A stretch of DNA of 64,000 nucleotides from Oceaniovalibus sp. ACAM 378 (GTDB taxonomy: Bacteria > Pseudomonadota > Alphaproteobacteria > Rhodobacterales > Rhodobacteraceae), in the NCBI RefSeq assembly GCF_008085915.1, contig NZ_VSJK01000011.1, positions 62,001-126,000 of the forward strand. The letters are read 5' to 3'. The notes beneath the pieces were generated by a model. It made no database searches and was not told the origin of the DNA. It saw nothing but the letters and a program-made list of their open reading frames with translations. The position numbers and the translations under genes are program-made. Of this stretch, positions 44,196 to 51,873 are shown piece after piece. Position 1 is the stretch's first letter. The number at the start of each line of letters is the position of its first letter.

Positions 44196-44550
44196 AGGTA
44201 AGCGCCCTTTCTGCTTCCTTTGCGGAGAGTTCGGATCGCAAGGCGTTCGTCAAAGGTTGATCTGCCCTAGTTACCCAGCCGCATCGGATCTTTCCAGAGG
44301 GACCTGCGATTTTGCCCGGGTGGATATGCTTCCGATGCTCATCCGGGAAGTCATAAACGGCGAGCCCGACTGAGCTCCTCCCCGATGTCTGGACAGGTGC
44401 TGACCTCGGACACACCTGGGGCCAATTTCTTCCGGCTTCCTCATGATCAGCCTCAAAGGCGGTCCCTATAGTTATACAACCCGCTCAGCCGAAACCAGCG
44501 CACCAGCCCCCTCAGAACTGACCATCCGACAATGCGCCAACGCGAAAACG
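44196..44550. other. Intergenic region before the peptide operon
   Basis: No gene is convincingly supported. Two overlapping frames (44443-44712, 44558-44740) lack ribosome sites and any recognised motif and cross the predicted promoter at 44551-44579; I treat them as chance frames. Confidence 0.4.
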
Positions 44551-44579
44551 TTGCTGTTTGGTGAAAATTCAGCTATACT
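44551..44579 (+). promoter_or_regulatory. Promoter of the peptide/terpenoid-like operon
   Basis: TTGCTG (44551-44556) and TATACT (44574-44579) are separated by 17 bases, a strong sigma-70 match. Transcription would begin near 44586, leaving a leader of about 140 bases before the small peptide gene. Confidence 0.65.
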
Positions 44580-44726
44580 TTGGTTGGGCGCCGGTATGGA
44601 AAGCCGCCGCTGTTATCGATTCTGCGAGTGCGATTTCAATTCCGGGCCCGAACGGCTCGGGAGATCCGTCGCTATCGTCAATTCGGAGCAGTGCGACGCC
44701 GGGCTCATTTAAAATAGGAGGCCCGC

Positions 44727-44918
44727 ATGTCGTGGATTAGTGGAAATTGTCAAAACGACCGGCACTATTCCTGCACTTATGAAGAAATTAACCCACCAGA
44801 TATTTTTAATCCGGCCCGCTGGTGCGTCGACTCTGACGACCGCTGTTATAGCTTTAATGACGGAGGCGGGCTTATTTCTGCAGTTGATAACTGGGCTCCG
44901 GAAGATGACGGTTGGTAG
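44727..44918 (+). CDS. Small acidic four-cysteine peptide, possible precursor peptide
   Basis: The 63-residue peptide (MSWISGNCQNDRHYSC, later NPARWCVDSDDRCYSF, ending APEDDGW) has cysteines at 8, 16, 33 and 40, many aspartates and aromatics, and no signal peptide. A near-perfect GGAGG lies five bases before the ATG. It is the first gene of an operon with a repeat protein and two isoprenoid-enzyme-like proteins. This is the layout expected for a modified peptide and its maturation enzymes, but no known leader family was recognised. A regulatory or structural small protein remains possible. Confidence 0.6.
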   Translation: MSWISGNCQNDRHYSCTYEEINPPDIFNPARWCVDSDDRCYSFNDGGGLISAVDNWAPEDDGW

Positions 44919-44930
44919 GAGGCACCAATA

Positions 44931-45506
44931 ATGGAACTCGATATTCGAAAGCACCCGGACTATACTGAAGCTCTTGCGCGACTGAAGAAGGTGAAACTTC
45001 GCCCCCTCGTGGCGCCAAGCGAACTTGCCGAGATCGCATTGGTGACAGAAGCTCTACCAGACCTCGATTTTCCGATCAACAGCGCCGGGGAATTGCTCGA
45101 TCAGATTGGAGATGGCAAGCGGCTGTCCATTGTCGGATTCAAGAGTGATCCGGTACGGATGATTAAATACATGCCAGCATACTATTTTCCAATCTCCACT
45201 TACGAGAACTTCGTCGAGAAGATGGCCGAGTTAATCCGCACCAATCGGCGAGACTTCGACACGGACAAGGTCAAGGAGAAGATCAGGGAGAAATCTTGTG
45301 GGATCGACTTTCCGATCAAGGAGCGGGAGGCGCTGATGCGGGCACTGGAAAAGACACCCTCCTTCAACGTGGCAGGCCAAAAGATGGATACCGCCGCTGC
45401 AATCAAAGGACTTCCGGACAGCTTTTTCCCTGTGGAAAATCAGGATGACCTGGAGATAAAGGCGCTCCGCTTGCTGCGACGCCGTCCATTGATTGAAGCG
45501 GATTGA
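44931..45506 (+). CDS. Four-repeat protein of unknown function (FPI repeats)
   Basis: The 191-residue protein starts 12 bases after the small peptide gene (GGTAGGAGG precedes the ATG). It consists of about four imperfect repeats of 39-41 residues, each centred on a phenylalanine-proline-isoleucine/valine core followed by a helix: ALPDLDFPINSAGELLDQIG (core 47-49), MPAYYFPISTYENFVEKMAE (86-88), SCGIDFPIKEREALMRALEK (127-129) and LPDSFFPVENQDDLEIKALR (166-168). No signal peptide or membrane segment. No family was recognised. A scaffold or peptide-binding role is suggested by repeat structure and by position next to the peptide gene; this is inference. Confidence 0.7.
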   Translation: MELDIRKHPDYTEALARLKKVKLRPLVAPSELAEIALVTEALPDLDFPINSAGELLDQIGDGKRLSIVGFKSDPVRMIKYMPAYYFPISTYENFVEKMAELIRTNRRDFDTDKVKEKIREKSCGIDFPIKEREALMRALEKTPSFNVAGQKMDTAAAIKGLPDSFFPVENQDDLEIKALRLLRRRPLIEAD

Positions 45507-45520
45507 CGTCCAAAGCGACA

Positions 45521-46597
45521 ATGTCGTCGGGACACGAGTGGCCGATCGGGCTTTTGCTCGATGAGGTCTGGCTCAGGGCACGTCGTGCTGTGGTGAACTC
45601 CCTCGCGGATGTTGGTCTGTGGCCAGACGCGGCGGAGCAACTGACCTTTACGACAGCGAAAAGGTTGCGCGGCAAGGAGCTGCGCGACAGAGTTTTGCTA
45701 CCCGCTCTGCGTGAAGAGGATCGGCGCTGGATTGTCTCGCCGGCAATATTTGGTGCGTCGAACCGACGTTTCCGCGCAAAGACGCCCTCTGCCCTCGCTT
45801 TCGGTCTGGACATCAGCAAAGGGATGCAAATGATCGCTGGCCGTCCGGTCCGGCAGGACGTTGCCGAAGCCTGCGCTGTCTTCAACTTCGGAATTTCGAT
45901 CTTCGACCTGTTGCACGACACGCAATCCGACCTTGTGGCAGATTTTACGGCGCAGTTCGACCAAAGCGTCCTGTCCCGGCTTAACTCTGATCCGGACTTT
46001 CCCCGCAGGCTGGTCGAGAATTCCGCCGGGAGCGATGTTCCCGAGTTCCGCTTGATTTTGCAGACGATCGCGGCGGTCTATCAGCGCCTTCATGCGCTGG
46101 ATATTGGCCATTTCGATCAGGTCGCAGAACTGCTGGCGGCCGCCTATGATGCAGAGATCAAATCTGCCAGTTTGGCCGCGGGTCAGAGCATCGCGGAATT
46201 GAGACAGACGTCACGGGAGAAGTCGACGCTGCCCTTCGCGATCATCAGCGCCATCGGCGATCCCGACCTCGGGTCGGGCACGCAATCCACCGCACATGGC
46301 CAGATCGTGGACAGCATCGGAAGTATCTTCTGGCGCATAGACGACTTGGCGGACATCGTCAGTGATGCGCGGAGTGAATCGCTTAATTCCCTGCTTGTCG
46401 AGGCGCGCAGGGATGAGAAGGCAGAGATCGCATCGACCCTCACGGGCCTTCTTGAAGGAAGCCGTATCGAGGCGTCAGCACAGGAGGTTCGAGACGCGCT
46501 GCTGCATGTCCGCTCCGTCGTCGATGAATGCGGCGACGGATCCGCGAAAGGCTTTGACAGGGTGCTCGCCTGCTACGTGCGGGCATGGCTGGAATGA
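45521..46597 (+). CDS. Isoprenyl-diphosphate-synthase-like protein, divergent
   Basis: The 358-residue, mostly helical protein has two acidic motifs placed like those of class I isoprenoid enzymes: ISIFDLLHDTQSD near residues 127-137 and SIFWRIDDLADIVSD near 275-290, the second resembling the DDLxDxxxD of polyprenyl synthases. The first lacks the full DDxxD. It also has LTFTTAKRLRGKELRDRVLL, with basic residues as in the substrate-entry region. It may make, bind or use a prenyl diphosphate. ATG 45521 is used; a TTG at 45503 overlapping the previous stop is possible. It overlaps the next gene by 4 to 13 bases. Confidence 0.65.
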   Translation: MSSGHEWPIGLLLDEVWLRARRAVVNSLADVGLWPDAAEQLTFTTAKRLRGKELRDRVLLPALREEDRRWIVSPAIFGASNRRFRAKTPSALAFGLDISKGMQMIAGRPVRQDVAEACAVFNFGISIFDLLHDTQSDLVADFTAQFDQSVLSRLNSDPDFPRRLVENSAGSDVPEFRLILQTIAAVYQRLHALDIGHFDQVAELLAAAYDAEIKSASLAAGQSIAELRQTSREKSTLPFAIISAIGDPDLGSGTQSTAHGQIVDSIGSIFWRIDDLADIVSDARSESLNSLLVEARRDEKAEIASTLTGLLEGSRIEASAQEVRDALLHVRSVVDECGDGSAKGFDRVLACYVRAWLE

Positions 46598-47631
46598 CCC
46601 AGGTCGCTCTGTCCGATATCGATCGATCGATTGCGGCCGCCGCCGGATTCATTGCCGATGCCCGATCCCCTGACGGTCTCTGGCGCGATTTTCATACTCT
46701 GGCGGGCGAAAGCTGCGATTGGGTGTCGAGCTTCGTCGCCTTTAATGTTGGCGATTGCGGCCTTCTACGGGACATCGTCCGAGACACCTTGCCGGCAATC
46801 TTGCGCAGGCAGCGTCCGAGCGGGGGATGGGCCTATAACGAGCGTGTCCCCACGGATTGCGACAGCACAGCGTGGGTCGTATTGGCGCTGACGGCATCGA
46901 CGGTGTGGAAACCATCGCTTGTTCTTCGCGCACTCGCCTTTCTGACCCGGCACAGCACAGATGGTGGTTTCGCCACCTATGCAGCCGAAGATGGGATTGA
47001 AGAATTTATTGGCGCAAGCGCGGACCAGACAGAAGGATGGAGAAGCGATCATCTTTGCGTAACCGCCGTCACAGCACGCGCGTTGCTGCAGAATGGCTTC
47101 AGAAACGATGAGCGGGTCCGCACCGCGATCACCGCACTGACTCACGCTCAAGGCGACGATGGCACATGGCGATCCTACTGGTGGGCTGGCCATGCGTATG
47201 CGACGGCCCAGACACTTCGCGCACTGGCCGCGGCGCGCGCATTACCGGTCGACACTTGGCGGCACGCGACCGAAGGTCTTTTACGCTTGCAGCACGATGA
47301 CGGAGGCTTCGGTGACGATGGAACAGAACCACATGCCTTCGCAACATCGATGTCCTTGACCGCCCTTCTCACGCGTCCGGACCCTGCCTGTGACAAGGCG
47401 ATCGACTACGCTGCGAGTTGGTTGCTAACATCGCAGCGGGGCGGATCGTGGGGCGGGTTCCCGATACTGCGTATCCCTTCACCGATGGCGATTGATGCAA
47501 CTGCGGGAGAATATTCCGTGGACCGGCTTGGAACGGGTGTCACTGTGCGCGACGAAAAGCACATCTTCACGACTGCCGCTTGCTTGGCCGCCTTGACCGA
47601 ATACAGGACGGCAACGCTTGGCAGGAGATAG
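46594..47631 (+). CDS. Squalene-cyclase/prenyltransferase-type toroid protein
   Basis: The 345-residue protein has repeated helix-plus-GGW/GGF units of the prenyltransferase/squalene oxidase class (DARSPDGLWRDF, RQRPSGGWAY, RHSTDGGFATY, AQGDDGTWRSYWW, LQHDDGGFGDDG, SQRGGSWGGF), which fold as an alpha/alpha toroid. A DxDSTA motif (TDCDSTAW, residues 88-93) resembles the proton-donating DxDD of class II terpene cyclases. It is about half the size of squalene-hopene cyclase, so it corresponds to one barrel. ATG 46594 shares ATGA with the preceding stop; ATG 46585 is the alternative. Paired with the class-I-like protein it suggests cyclisation or transfer of an isoprenoid. Confidence 0.75.
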   Translation: MTQVALSDIDRSIAAAAGFIADARSPDGLWRDFHTLAGESCDWVSSFVAFNVGDCGLLRDIVRDTLPAILRRQRPSGGWAYNERVPTDCDSTAWVVLALTASTVWKPSLVLRALAFLTRHSTDGGFATYAAEDGIEEFIGASADQTEGWRSDHLCVTAVTARALLQNGFRNDERVRTAITALTHAQGDDGTWRSYWWAGHAYATAQTLRALAAARALPVDTWRHATEGLLRLQHDDGGFGDDGTEPHAFATSMSLTALLTRPDPACDKAIDYAASWLLTSQRGGSWGGFPILRIPSPMAIDATAGEYSVDRLGTGVTVRDEKHIFTTAACLAALTEYRTATLGRR

Positions 47632-47658
47632 GTGCAGAAATTCGGGATCAAAGAACGG

Positions 47659-47907
47659 ATGTCGCGGGCGAAGATCGTGATTTTCGCGAATCCGCCCACG
47701 AGAGGAAGATCCTACCCCGGTAAATACGCTCAATCGAGCCCGACATTGCTTATCGCAACACCCTTCAGCGGTCCCGACGCTTCAAACCATCCCAAGGTGG
47801 TCTATCGAATCCGGGTGGTCGGACAAAACCTTATAGGTCGTCACGGCTATTCACCTCCGGTTGGTGTGCCGCTGGACGAACATATATCATCTGGCCGCAT
47901 CGCCTGA
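47659..47907 (+). pseudogene. Short ORF, probably a truncated gene end of the operon
   Basis: The frame starts MSRAKIVIFANPPTRGRSYP and continues GKYAQSSPTLLIATPF before losing any protein-like pattern. The start looks like that of cobalamin-binding radical-SAM proteins (K-I-V-x-x-N-P-P followed by a basic loop and P-x-G-L-L), but no radical-SAM cysteine motif follows. It may be a 5' fragment left by deletion at this site, or an unrelated small protein (a GTG start at 47632 is also possible). The match is weak and by eye. Confidence 0.35.
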
Positions 47908-47926
47908 CGGATTTTCCGCAGTCCGT

Positions 47927-48730
47927 TCAGTCGAAGGTGATCTGTTGCTCGGGCGAATAGGCGTGAAACAGTTCCGATATCTCGGAGCATGCGGATTTCT
48001 GCTTGGCGATCAGGGCGTCGAAATCTTCGGTCGCGTTGCGGCGCGAGACGACGACGGTGGTCAGGCAGGCGTCGGCCGCCCCATTTGGCGCGAGGATCGG
48101 GCAGCAGGCATCGGTTACTCCGACAATGTCGCGGCTTTCGTGGACGATGGAGCCTGCCGCCCGCACTTCGCTTAACCTGGCGAAAAGCGGTTCGAGAGGC
48201 TGGGTGCGGGTCGTCGAGGCCAGACATTCAGCGATCATCCGGTCCCGGATATCGGGCTTTTGAAACGCCATCAGCACCAGCCCGGAATGGGAATCCACCA
48301 GCGGACGGCGATATCCGACGCGCAGGGAAAAGTTCATGTCGGACCCACCCGAGCTTGCCACCAGTATCACCGCCTCGCCGCGACTGGGGACAACCAGATG
48401 CACCGCCTGCTGCACCTCTGCTGCAAAGCGTTCAAGCACCGGCGCGGCGACGCCGACCAGATTGCGCACCCGTGTCGTCTGCATCCCAAGGGTGAACAGC
48501 TTGTTGGACAGCGTCAGCTGGTCAGAGGCGGAATCGCGGGTCAGATAGCCGCGCGCCAACAGCACATGCACCATGCGGAAAATCTCGCTTTTCGAGCGTC
48601 CGATCTCGTCCGCCAGATCTTTCATCCCCATCGGTCGCCCATGACGGGCGAGCAATTCAAGGATGTCGAGCCCCTTTTCCAGCGCCGGGGCCGAATAGGT
48701 GCTGCGCGCTGTTTCTGTTGGATCAGTCAT
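47927..48730 (-). CDS. IclR-family transcriptional regulator
   Basis: The 267-residue protein has the N-terminal winged helix (SAPALEKGLDILELLARHGR, then MKDLADEIGRSKSEIFRMVH and VLLARGYLTRD) and the C-terminal effector domain (VHLVVPSRGEAVILVASSGG, VGYRRPLVDSHSGLVLMAF, DACCPILAPNGAADACLTTV). It is divergent from the ABC importer operon and probably controls it in response to a metabolite of the imported compound. Confidence 0.9.
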   Translation of the reverse strand: MTDPTETARSTYSAPALEKGLDILELLARHGRPMGMKDLADEIGRSKSEIFRMVHVLLARGYLTRDSASDQLTLSNKLFTLGMQTTRVRNLVGVAAPVLERFAAEVQQAVHLVVPSRGEAVILVASSGGSDMNFSLRVGYRRPLVDSHSGLVLMAFQKPDIRDRMIAECLASTTRTQPLEPLFARLSEVRAAGSIVHESRDIVGVTDACCPILAPNGAADACLTTVVVSRRNATEDFDALIAKQKSACSEISELFHAYSPEQQITFD

Positions 48731-48752
48731 TGTGTCGCTTCACTCATAACGC

Positions 48753-48782
48753 TTGACTTCATATACGAAGCGACTTTAGCCT
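48753..48782 (+). promoter_or_regulatory. Promoter and palindrome of the importer operon
   Basis: A TTGACT (48753-48758) lies 18 bases before a weak TAGCCT (48777-48782). Overlapping it is the inverted repeat CTTC-ATATAC-GAAG (48757-48770), a likely IclR binding site since it lies between the divergent regulator and transporter genes. Confidence 0.5.
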
Positions 48783-48843
48783 CTGACTCATCGATAGGGA
48801 AGCCTTGTCGGGCACCCTGTGGTTCGCGGAACAGGTGAGGCAA

Positions 48844-49515
48844 TTGAACTATTCCTTTAAGTTCGGGGCGATCTGGAAATATCAGGACCAAATCCTCGAA
48901 GGGATCGTCCTTACCCTTCAGCTGTCGATTGTCACGATGATCATGGGGCTTGCGATTGGCCTGCTGGTCGCATTGGCGGGCAGTTCACCGCGCCGGACGC
49001 TGCGTCTTCCGGCACAGATCTATGTCGAGGCGATCCGAAACACGCCGCTTCTGGTGCAACTGTTCATCGTGTTCTTTGGCCTGCCCTCGATCGGGATCAA
49101 ACTGGGCGCCAACACCGCCGCAGTAATCGCGTTGACCATCAATATGGGCGCATATGGCGCCGAAATCATCCGCGCCGGGATTGAATCGGTCCGCCGCCAC
49201 CAGATCGAGGCCGGGCGCGCCTTGGGGCTGACCGCCTATCAGACGTTTCGCCATGTGGTGCTGTTTCAGGCGATGAAAGCGATTTACCCCTCGCTGGCCA
49301 GTCAGTTCGTGCTGCTGATGCTGGCGACCAGCATCGTGTCGGCCATCGGCGCAAGCGAGCTGTTTCATCAGGGCGCTTTCATCGAATCCCGGACCTATCG
49401 CTCGTTCGAGGTCTATACCCTGATCACCCTGACCTACCTTCTGATAACACTGGGGCTGCGAACCGTATTCGCTGGAATTTACTGGGTGATTTTCGTGCGC
49501 AGGCCGGTGCGATGA
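48844..49515 (+). CDS. Polar amino acid ABC transporter permease 1
   Basis: The 223-residue HisMQ-type permease has several membrane helices and the EAA-loop region EIIRAGIESVRRHQIEAGRA followed by LGLTAYQTFRHVVLFQAM. TTG at 48844 is chosen because AGGTGAGG lies just upstream; the frame is open to 48805. It overlaps the second permease by 4 bases. It forms the channel with permease 2. Confidence 0.9.
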   Translation: MNYSFKFGAIWKYQDQILEGIVLTLQLSIVTMIMGLAIGLLVALAGSSPRRTLRLPAQIYVEAIRNTPLLVQLFIVFFGLPSIGIKLGANTAAVIALTINMGAYGAEIIRAGIESVRRHQIEAGRALGLTAYQTFRHVVLFQAMKAIYPSLASQFVLLMLATSIVSAIGASELFHQGAFIESRTYRSFEVYTLITLTYLLITLGLRTVFAGIYWVIFVRRPVR

Positions 49516-50162
49516 TCCGCGAATTTGCCAGCGCCGATGTCTTCTACCTGCTTTTGGCCGCACGCTGGACCATTGGTCTGGCGCTGGTGGCGGCGATTGG
49601 CGGCGGTCTGCTGGGGCTGCTGATCGCATTGGCGCGAATCCTACCATTTGCGCCGCTGAACTGGCTGGCCATCGGCTATATCAACATCATTCAGGGCACA
49701 CCGCTGCTGGGACAGTTGTTTGTGTTCTTCTTTGGCCTGCCCCTGCTGGGGTTTCCGGTGGGTGCATGGACGGCGGCGGCGATATCTCTGTCGCTCTATG
49801 CCAGCGCATTTTTGGGCGAAATCTGGCGCGGCGCGTTGCAGTCTGTGGCGAAACGCCAATGGGAGGCGGGCGCGGCCCTTGGCCTGACCTATCGGCAGAG
49901 ATTCACCCATGTGGTGATCCCGCAGGCCGTGCGGATATCGATTGCACCGACCGTCGGATTTCTGGTGCAGCTGGTCAAGAACACCTCGCTTACCGCGCTG
50001 ATCGGCTTTGTTGAACTGACCCGCGCAAGTCAAATCATCACGGCGGCGACTTTCGCGCCGCTGACGGTCTATCTGACCGCCGCCGCGATTTATTTTGTCA
50101 TTTGTTTCACCCTGTCACAGCTCAGCCGGGTGTTGGAGAGGAGACTGCATGGCGCTCGTTAG
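49512..50162 (+). CDS. Polar amino acid ABC transporter permease 2
   Basis: The 216-residue HisMQ-type permease has the conserved segments YINIIQGTPLLGQLFVFFFG, EIWRGALQSVAKRQWEAGAA and LGLTYRQRFTHVVIPQAVRI. It overlaps the ATPase gene by 14 bases. It pairs with permease 1. Confidence 0.9.
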   Translation: MIREFASADVFYLLLAARWTIGLALVAAIGGGLLGLLIALARILPFAPLNWLAIGYINIIQGTPLLGQLFVFFFGLPLLGFPVGAWTAAAISLSLYASAFLGEIWRGALQSVAKRQWEAGAALGLTYRQRFTHVVIPQAVRISIAPTVGFLVQLVKNTSLTALIGFVELTRASQIITAATFAPLTVYLTAAAIYFVICFTLSQLSRVLERRLHGAR

Positions 50163-50880
50163 GATGGAAGGCGTCGTCAAACGGTTCGGCGCGCTGGAGG
50201 TTCTGAAATCCATCGACCTGTCTGTCGAACCCGGCGAGATCGTCGCGGTCATTGGCCGCTCGGGGTCGGGAAAATCGACCATGCTGCGCTGCGTCAATGG
50301 GTTGGAACCGGTGCAGGAAGGGCTGATCGAGGTTGCCGGCATCAACGTCACCGCGCCCGGTGCCGATCTCAACGCCCTGCGCGCCCGGGTCGGCATGGTG
50401 TTTCAAAGCTTCAACCTGTTTCCGCATCTGAACGTCGAACGCAATATCATGCTGGCGCTGAAACTGGTGCGGAAAACCCCGAAGGCCGAGGCGCAGGACA
50501 TCGCCGTTCGGATGCTGGAAAAAGTCGGTCTTGGCGATAAACGGCTGGCCTATCCCGATGAGCTGTCCGGCGGTCAGCAACAACGTGTGGCCATCGCGCG
50601 CTCGCTCGCGATGGAGCCGACCTTGATGCTGTTCGATGAGATCACATCGGCGCTTGATCCGGAATTGGTGGGCGATGTGCTGCGGGTTCTCGAAGGGCTT
50701 GCGGGCGAGGGCATGACGATGATGCTGGTCACCCATGAGATGAGTTTTGCACGCAATGTCGCCGACCGGTTGGTCTTCATGCACGAGGGCCGCATCCACG
50801 AAGACGGCCCCGCCCGCGAAACGCTGACCGATCCGCAAACCGCCGAGTTGCAGAGCTTTCTGAACGCCGTGCTGCATTGA
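50149..50880 (+). CDS. Polar amino acid ABC transporter ATPase
   Basis: The 243-residue ATPase has Walker A GRSGSGKSTMLRCVNGLEP, Q-loop VGMVFQSFNLFPHLNV, signature LSGGQQQRVAIARSL, Walker B LMLFDEITSALDPELV and H-loop MMLVTHEMSFARNVADR, as in GlnQ/HisP. ATG 50149 is set by GGAGAGGAGA upstream. Confidence 0.93.
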   Translation: MALVRMEGVVKRFGALEVLKSIDLSVEPGEIVAVIGRSGSGKSTMLRCVNGLEPVQEGLIEVAGINVTAPGADLNALRARVGMVFQSFNLFPHLNVERNIMLALKLVRKTPKAEAQDIAVRMLEKVGLGDKRLAYPDELSGGQQQRVAIARSLAMEPTLMLFDEITSALDPELVGDVLRVLEGLAGEGMTMMLVTHEMSFARNVADRLVFMHEGRIHEDGPARETLTDPQTAELQSFLNAVLH

Positions 50881-51012
50881 TTGCGCAAAACAGGCTCGAT
50901 TCAGGCCGAGACGAAAGGGAGAGGACAAACCGAGGCACAACAAAAAAGTCACGTGATCTGACGGCGGCGCACCTGCCGGACAAGAAACCGATACAACCAA
51001 ATGGGAGTGAAA

Positions 51013-51804
51013 ATGATGTTTAGTCTGAAAGCAAAATTTGCGGTGGCGCTTGTCGCGATCACCGCGATGATCGCCGGACCGGCTGCGGCGGATCTTAAGG
51101 AAATACTGGAATCCGGCAAGGTCCGGATCGGTGTGCCGGTCGATGTGCCGCCCTTCGGTTTTGTTGGCGAGAACAACGAACCTGTCGGGCTGGACGTCGA
51201 TGTCGCCCATATGATCGGCGAGGCGCTTGGCGTCGAGGTAGAGCTGCAGCAGATCACCGGCGCGAACCGGATTCCCTATCTGGTGACTGACCGGCTCGAC
51301 ATGGTGATCTCGGCCATGGGGGCGACGCCGGAACGCGCGCAACTGGTGGCGTTTTCCTCGCCCTATTCCGCCCTTGCCATCGGGGTGTTCGGACCGGATT
51401 CCTTCGCGGTCAGCGCCCCCGGTGATCTGACCGATCAGACCATTGCCGTTGCCCGTGGCACGACACAGGATCTGGAACTGACGGCGGCGGCGCCGGATGC
51501 GAAAATCACCCGTTTCGATGATGATGCGACGGCGGCGGCGGCCTTTCTGTCCGGTCAGGCCGATCTGCTGGCCACGGCAAACGTCGTGGCGCGCGATCTG
51601 ATGGAGAAGAACGCAGGTGTCGAACTGAACGCAAGGTTCATCCTGCGCTATGCGCCGACCCATGTGGGCGTGCAGCAAGGCAATCCCGAGATCCTGCGCT
51701 GGCTGGACACCTTCGTGTTTTACAACATGCTGACCGGCGATCTGTCGGATCTGACGGAAAAATGGCTGGGTCAGCCGCTTCCCGAGCATTTCCCTTCGCT
51801 GTGA
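51013..51804 (+). CDS. Polar amino acid ABC substrate-binding protein
   Basis: The family 3 solute-binding protein (about 263 residues) has a signal peptide (AKFAVALVAITAMIAGPAAA), VRIGVPVDVPPFGFVGENNE, the family pattern LDVDVAHMIGEALGVEVELQ and RLDMVISAMGATPERAQLVA. The TPER segment binds the amino-acid carboxylate in this family. ATG 51013 is favoured by GGGAG; 51001 is possible. A hairpin follows the gene. Confidence 0.9.
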   Translation: MMFSLKAKFAVALVAITAMIAGPAAADLKEILESGKVRIGVPVDVPPFGFVGENNEPVGLDVDVAHMIGEALGVEVELQQITGANRIPYLVTDRLDMVISAMGATPERAQLVAFSSPYSALAIGVFGPDSFAVSAPGDLTDQTIAVARGTTQDLELTAAAPDAKITRFDDDATAAAAFLSGQADLLATANVVARDLMEKNAGVELNARFILRYAPTHVGVQQGNPEILRWLDTFVFYNMLTGDLSDLTEKWLGQPLPEHFPSL

Positions 51805-51813
51805 CAAACCTGT

Positions 51814-51836
51814 GGGCGGGGTGATTTTTGCCGCCC
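51814..51836 (+). promoter_or_regulatory. Hairpin between binding-protein and deacylase genes
   Basis: GGGCGG (51814-51819) pairs with CCGCCC (51831-51836). Such intercistronic hairpins after binding-protein genes often protect the upstream message and lower expression of downstream genes. Function inferred from position. Confidence 0.45.
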
Positions 51837-51873
51837 TGCCCGCAACCAAACCACGATAGTCCAGAGGTTACTC

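Noticed and set aside
44443-44740. Two overlapping plus frames before the small peptide
   Set aside because: They cross the predicted promoter, lack ribosome sites and have no recognisable pattern.
50122-51849. A 575-residue open frame on the minus strand
   Set aside because: It lies antisense to the ABC ATPase and binding-protein genes, which have clear motifs and ribosome sites; no protein signature is seen in it.
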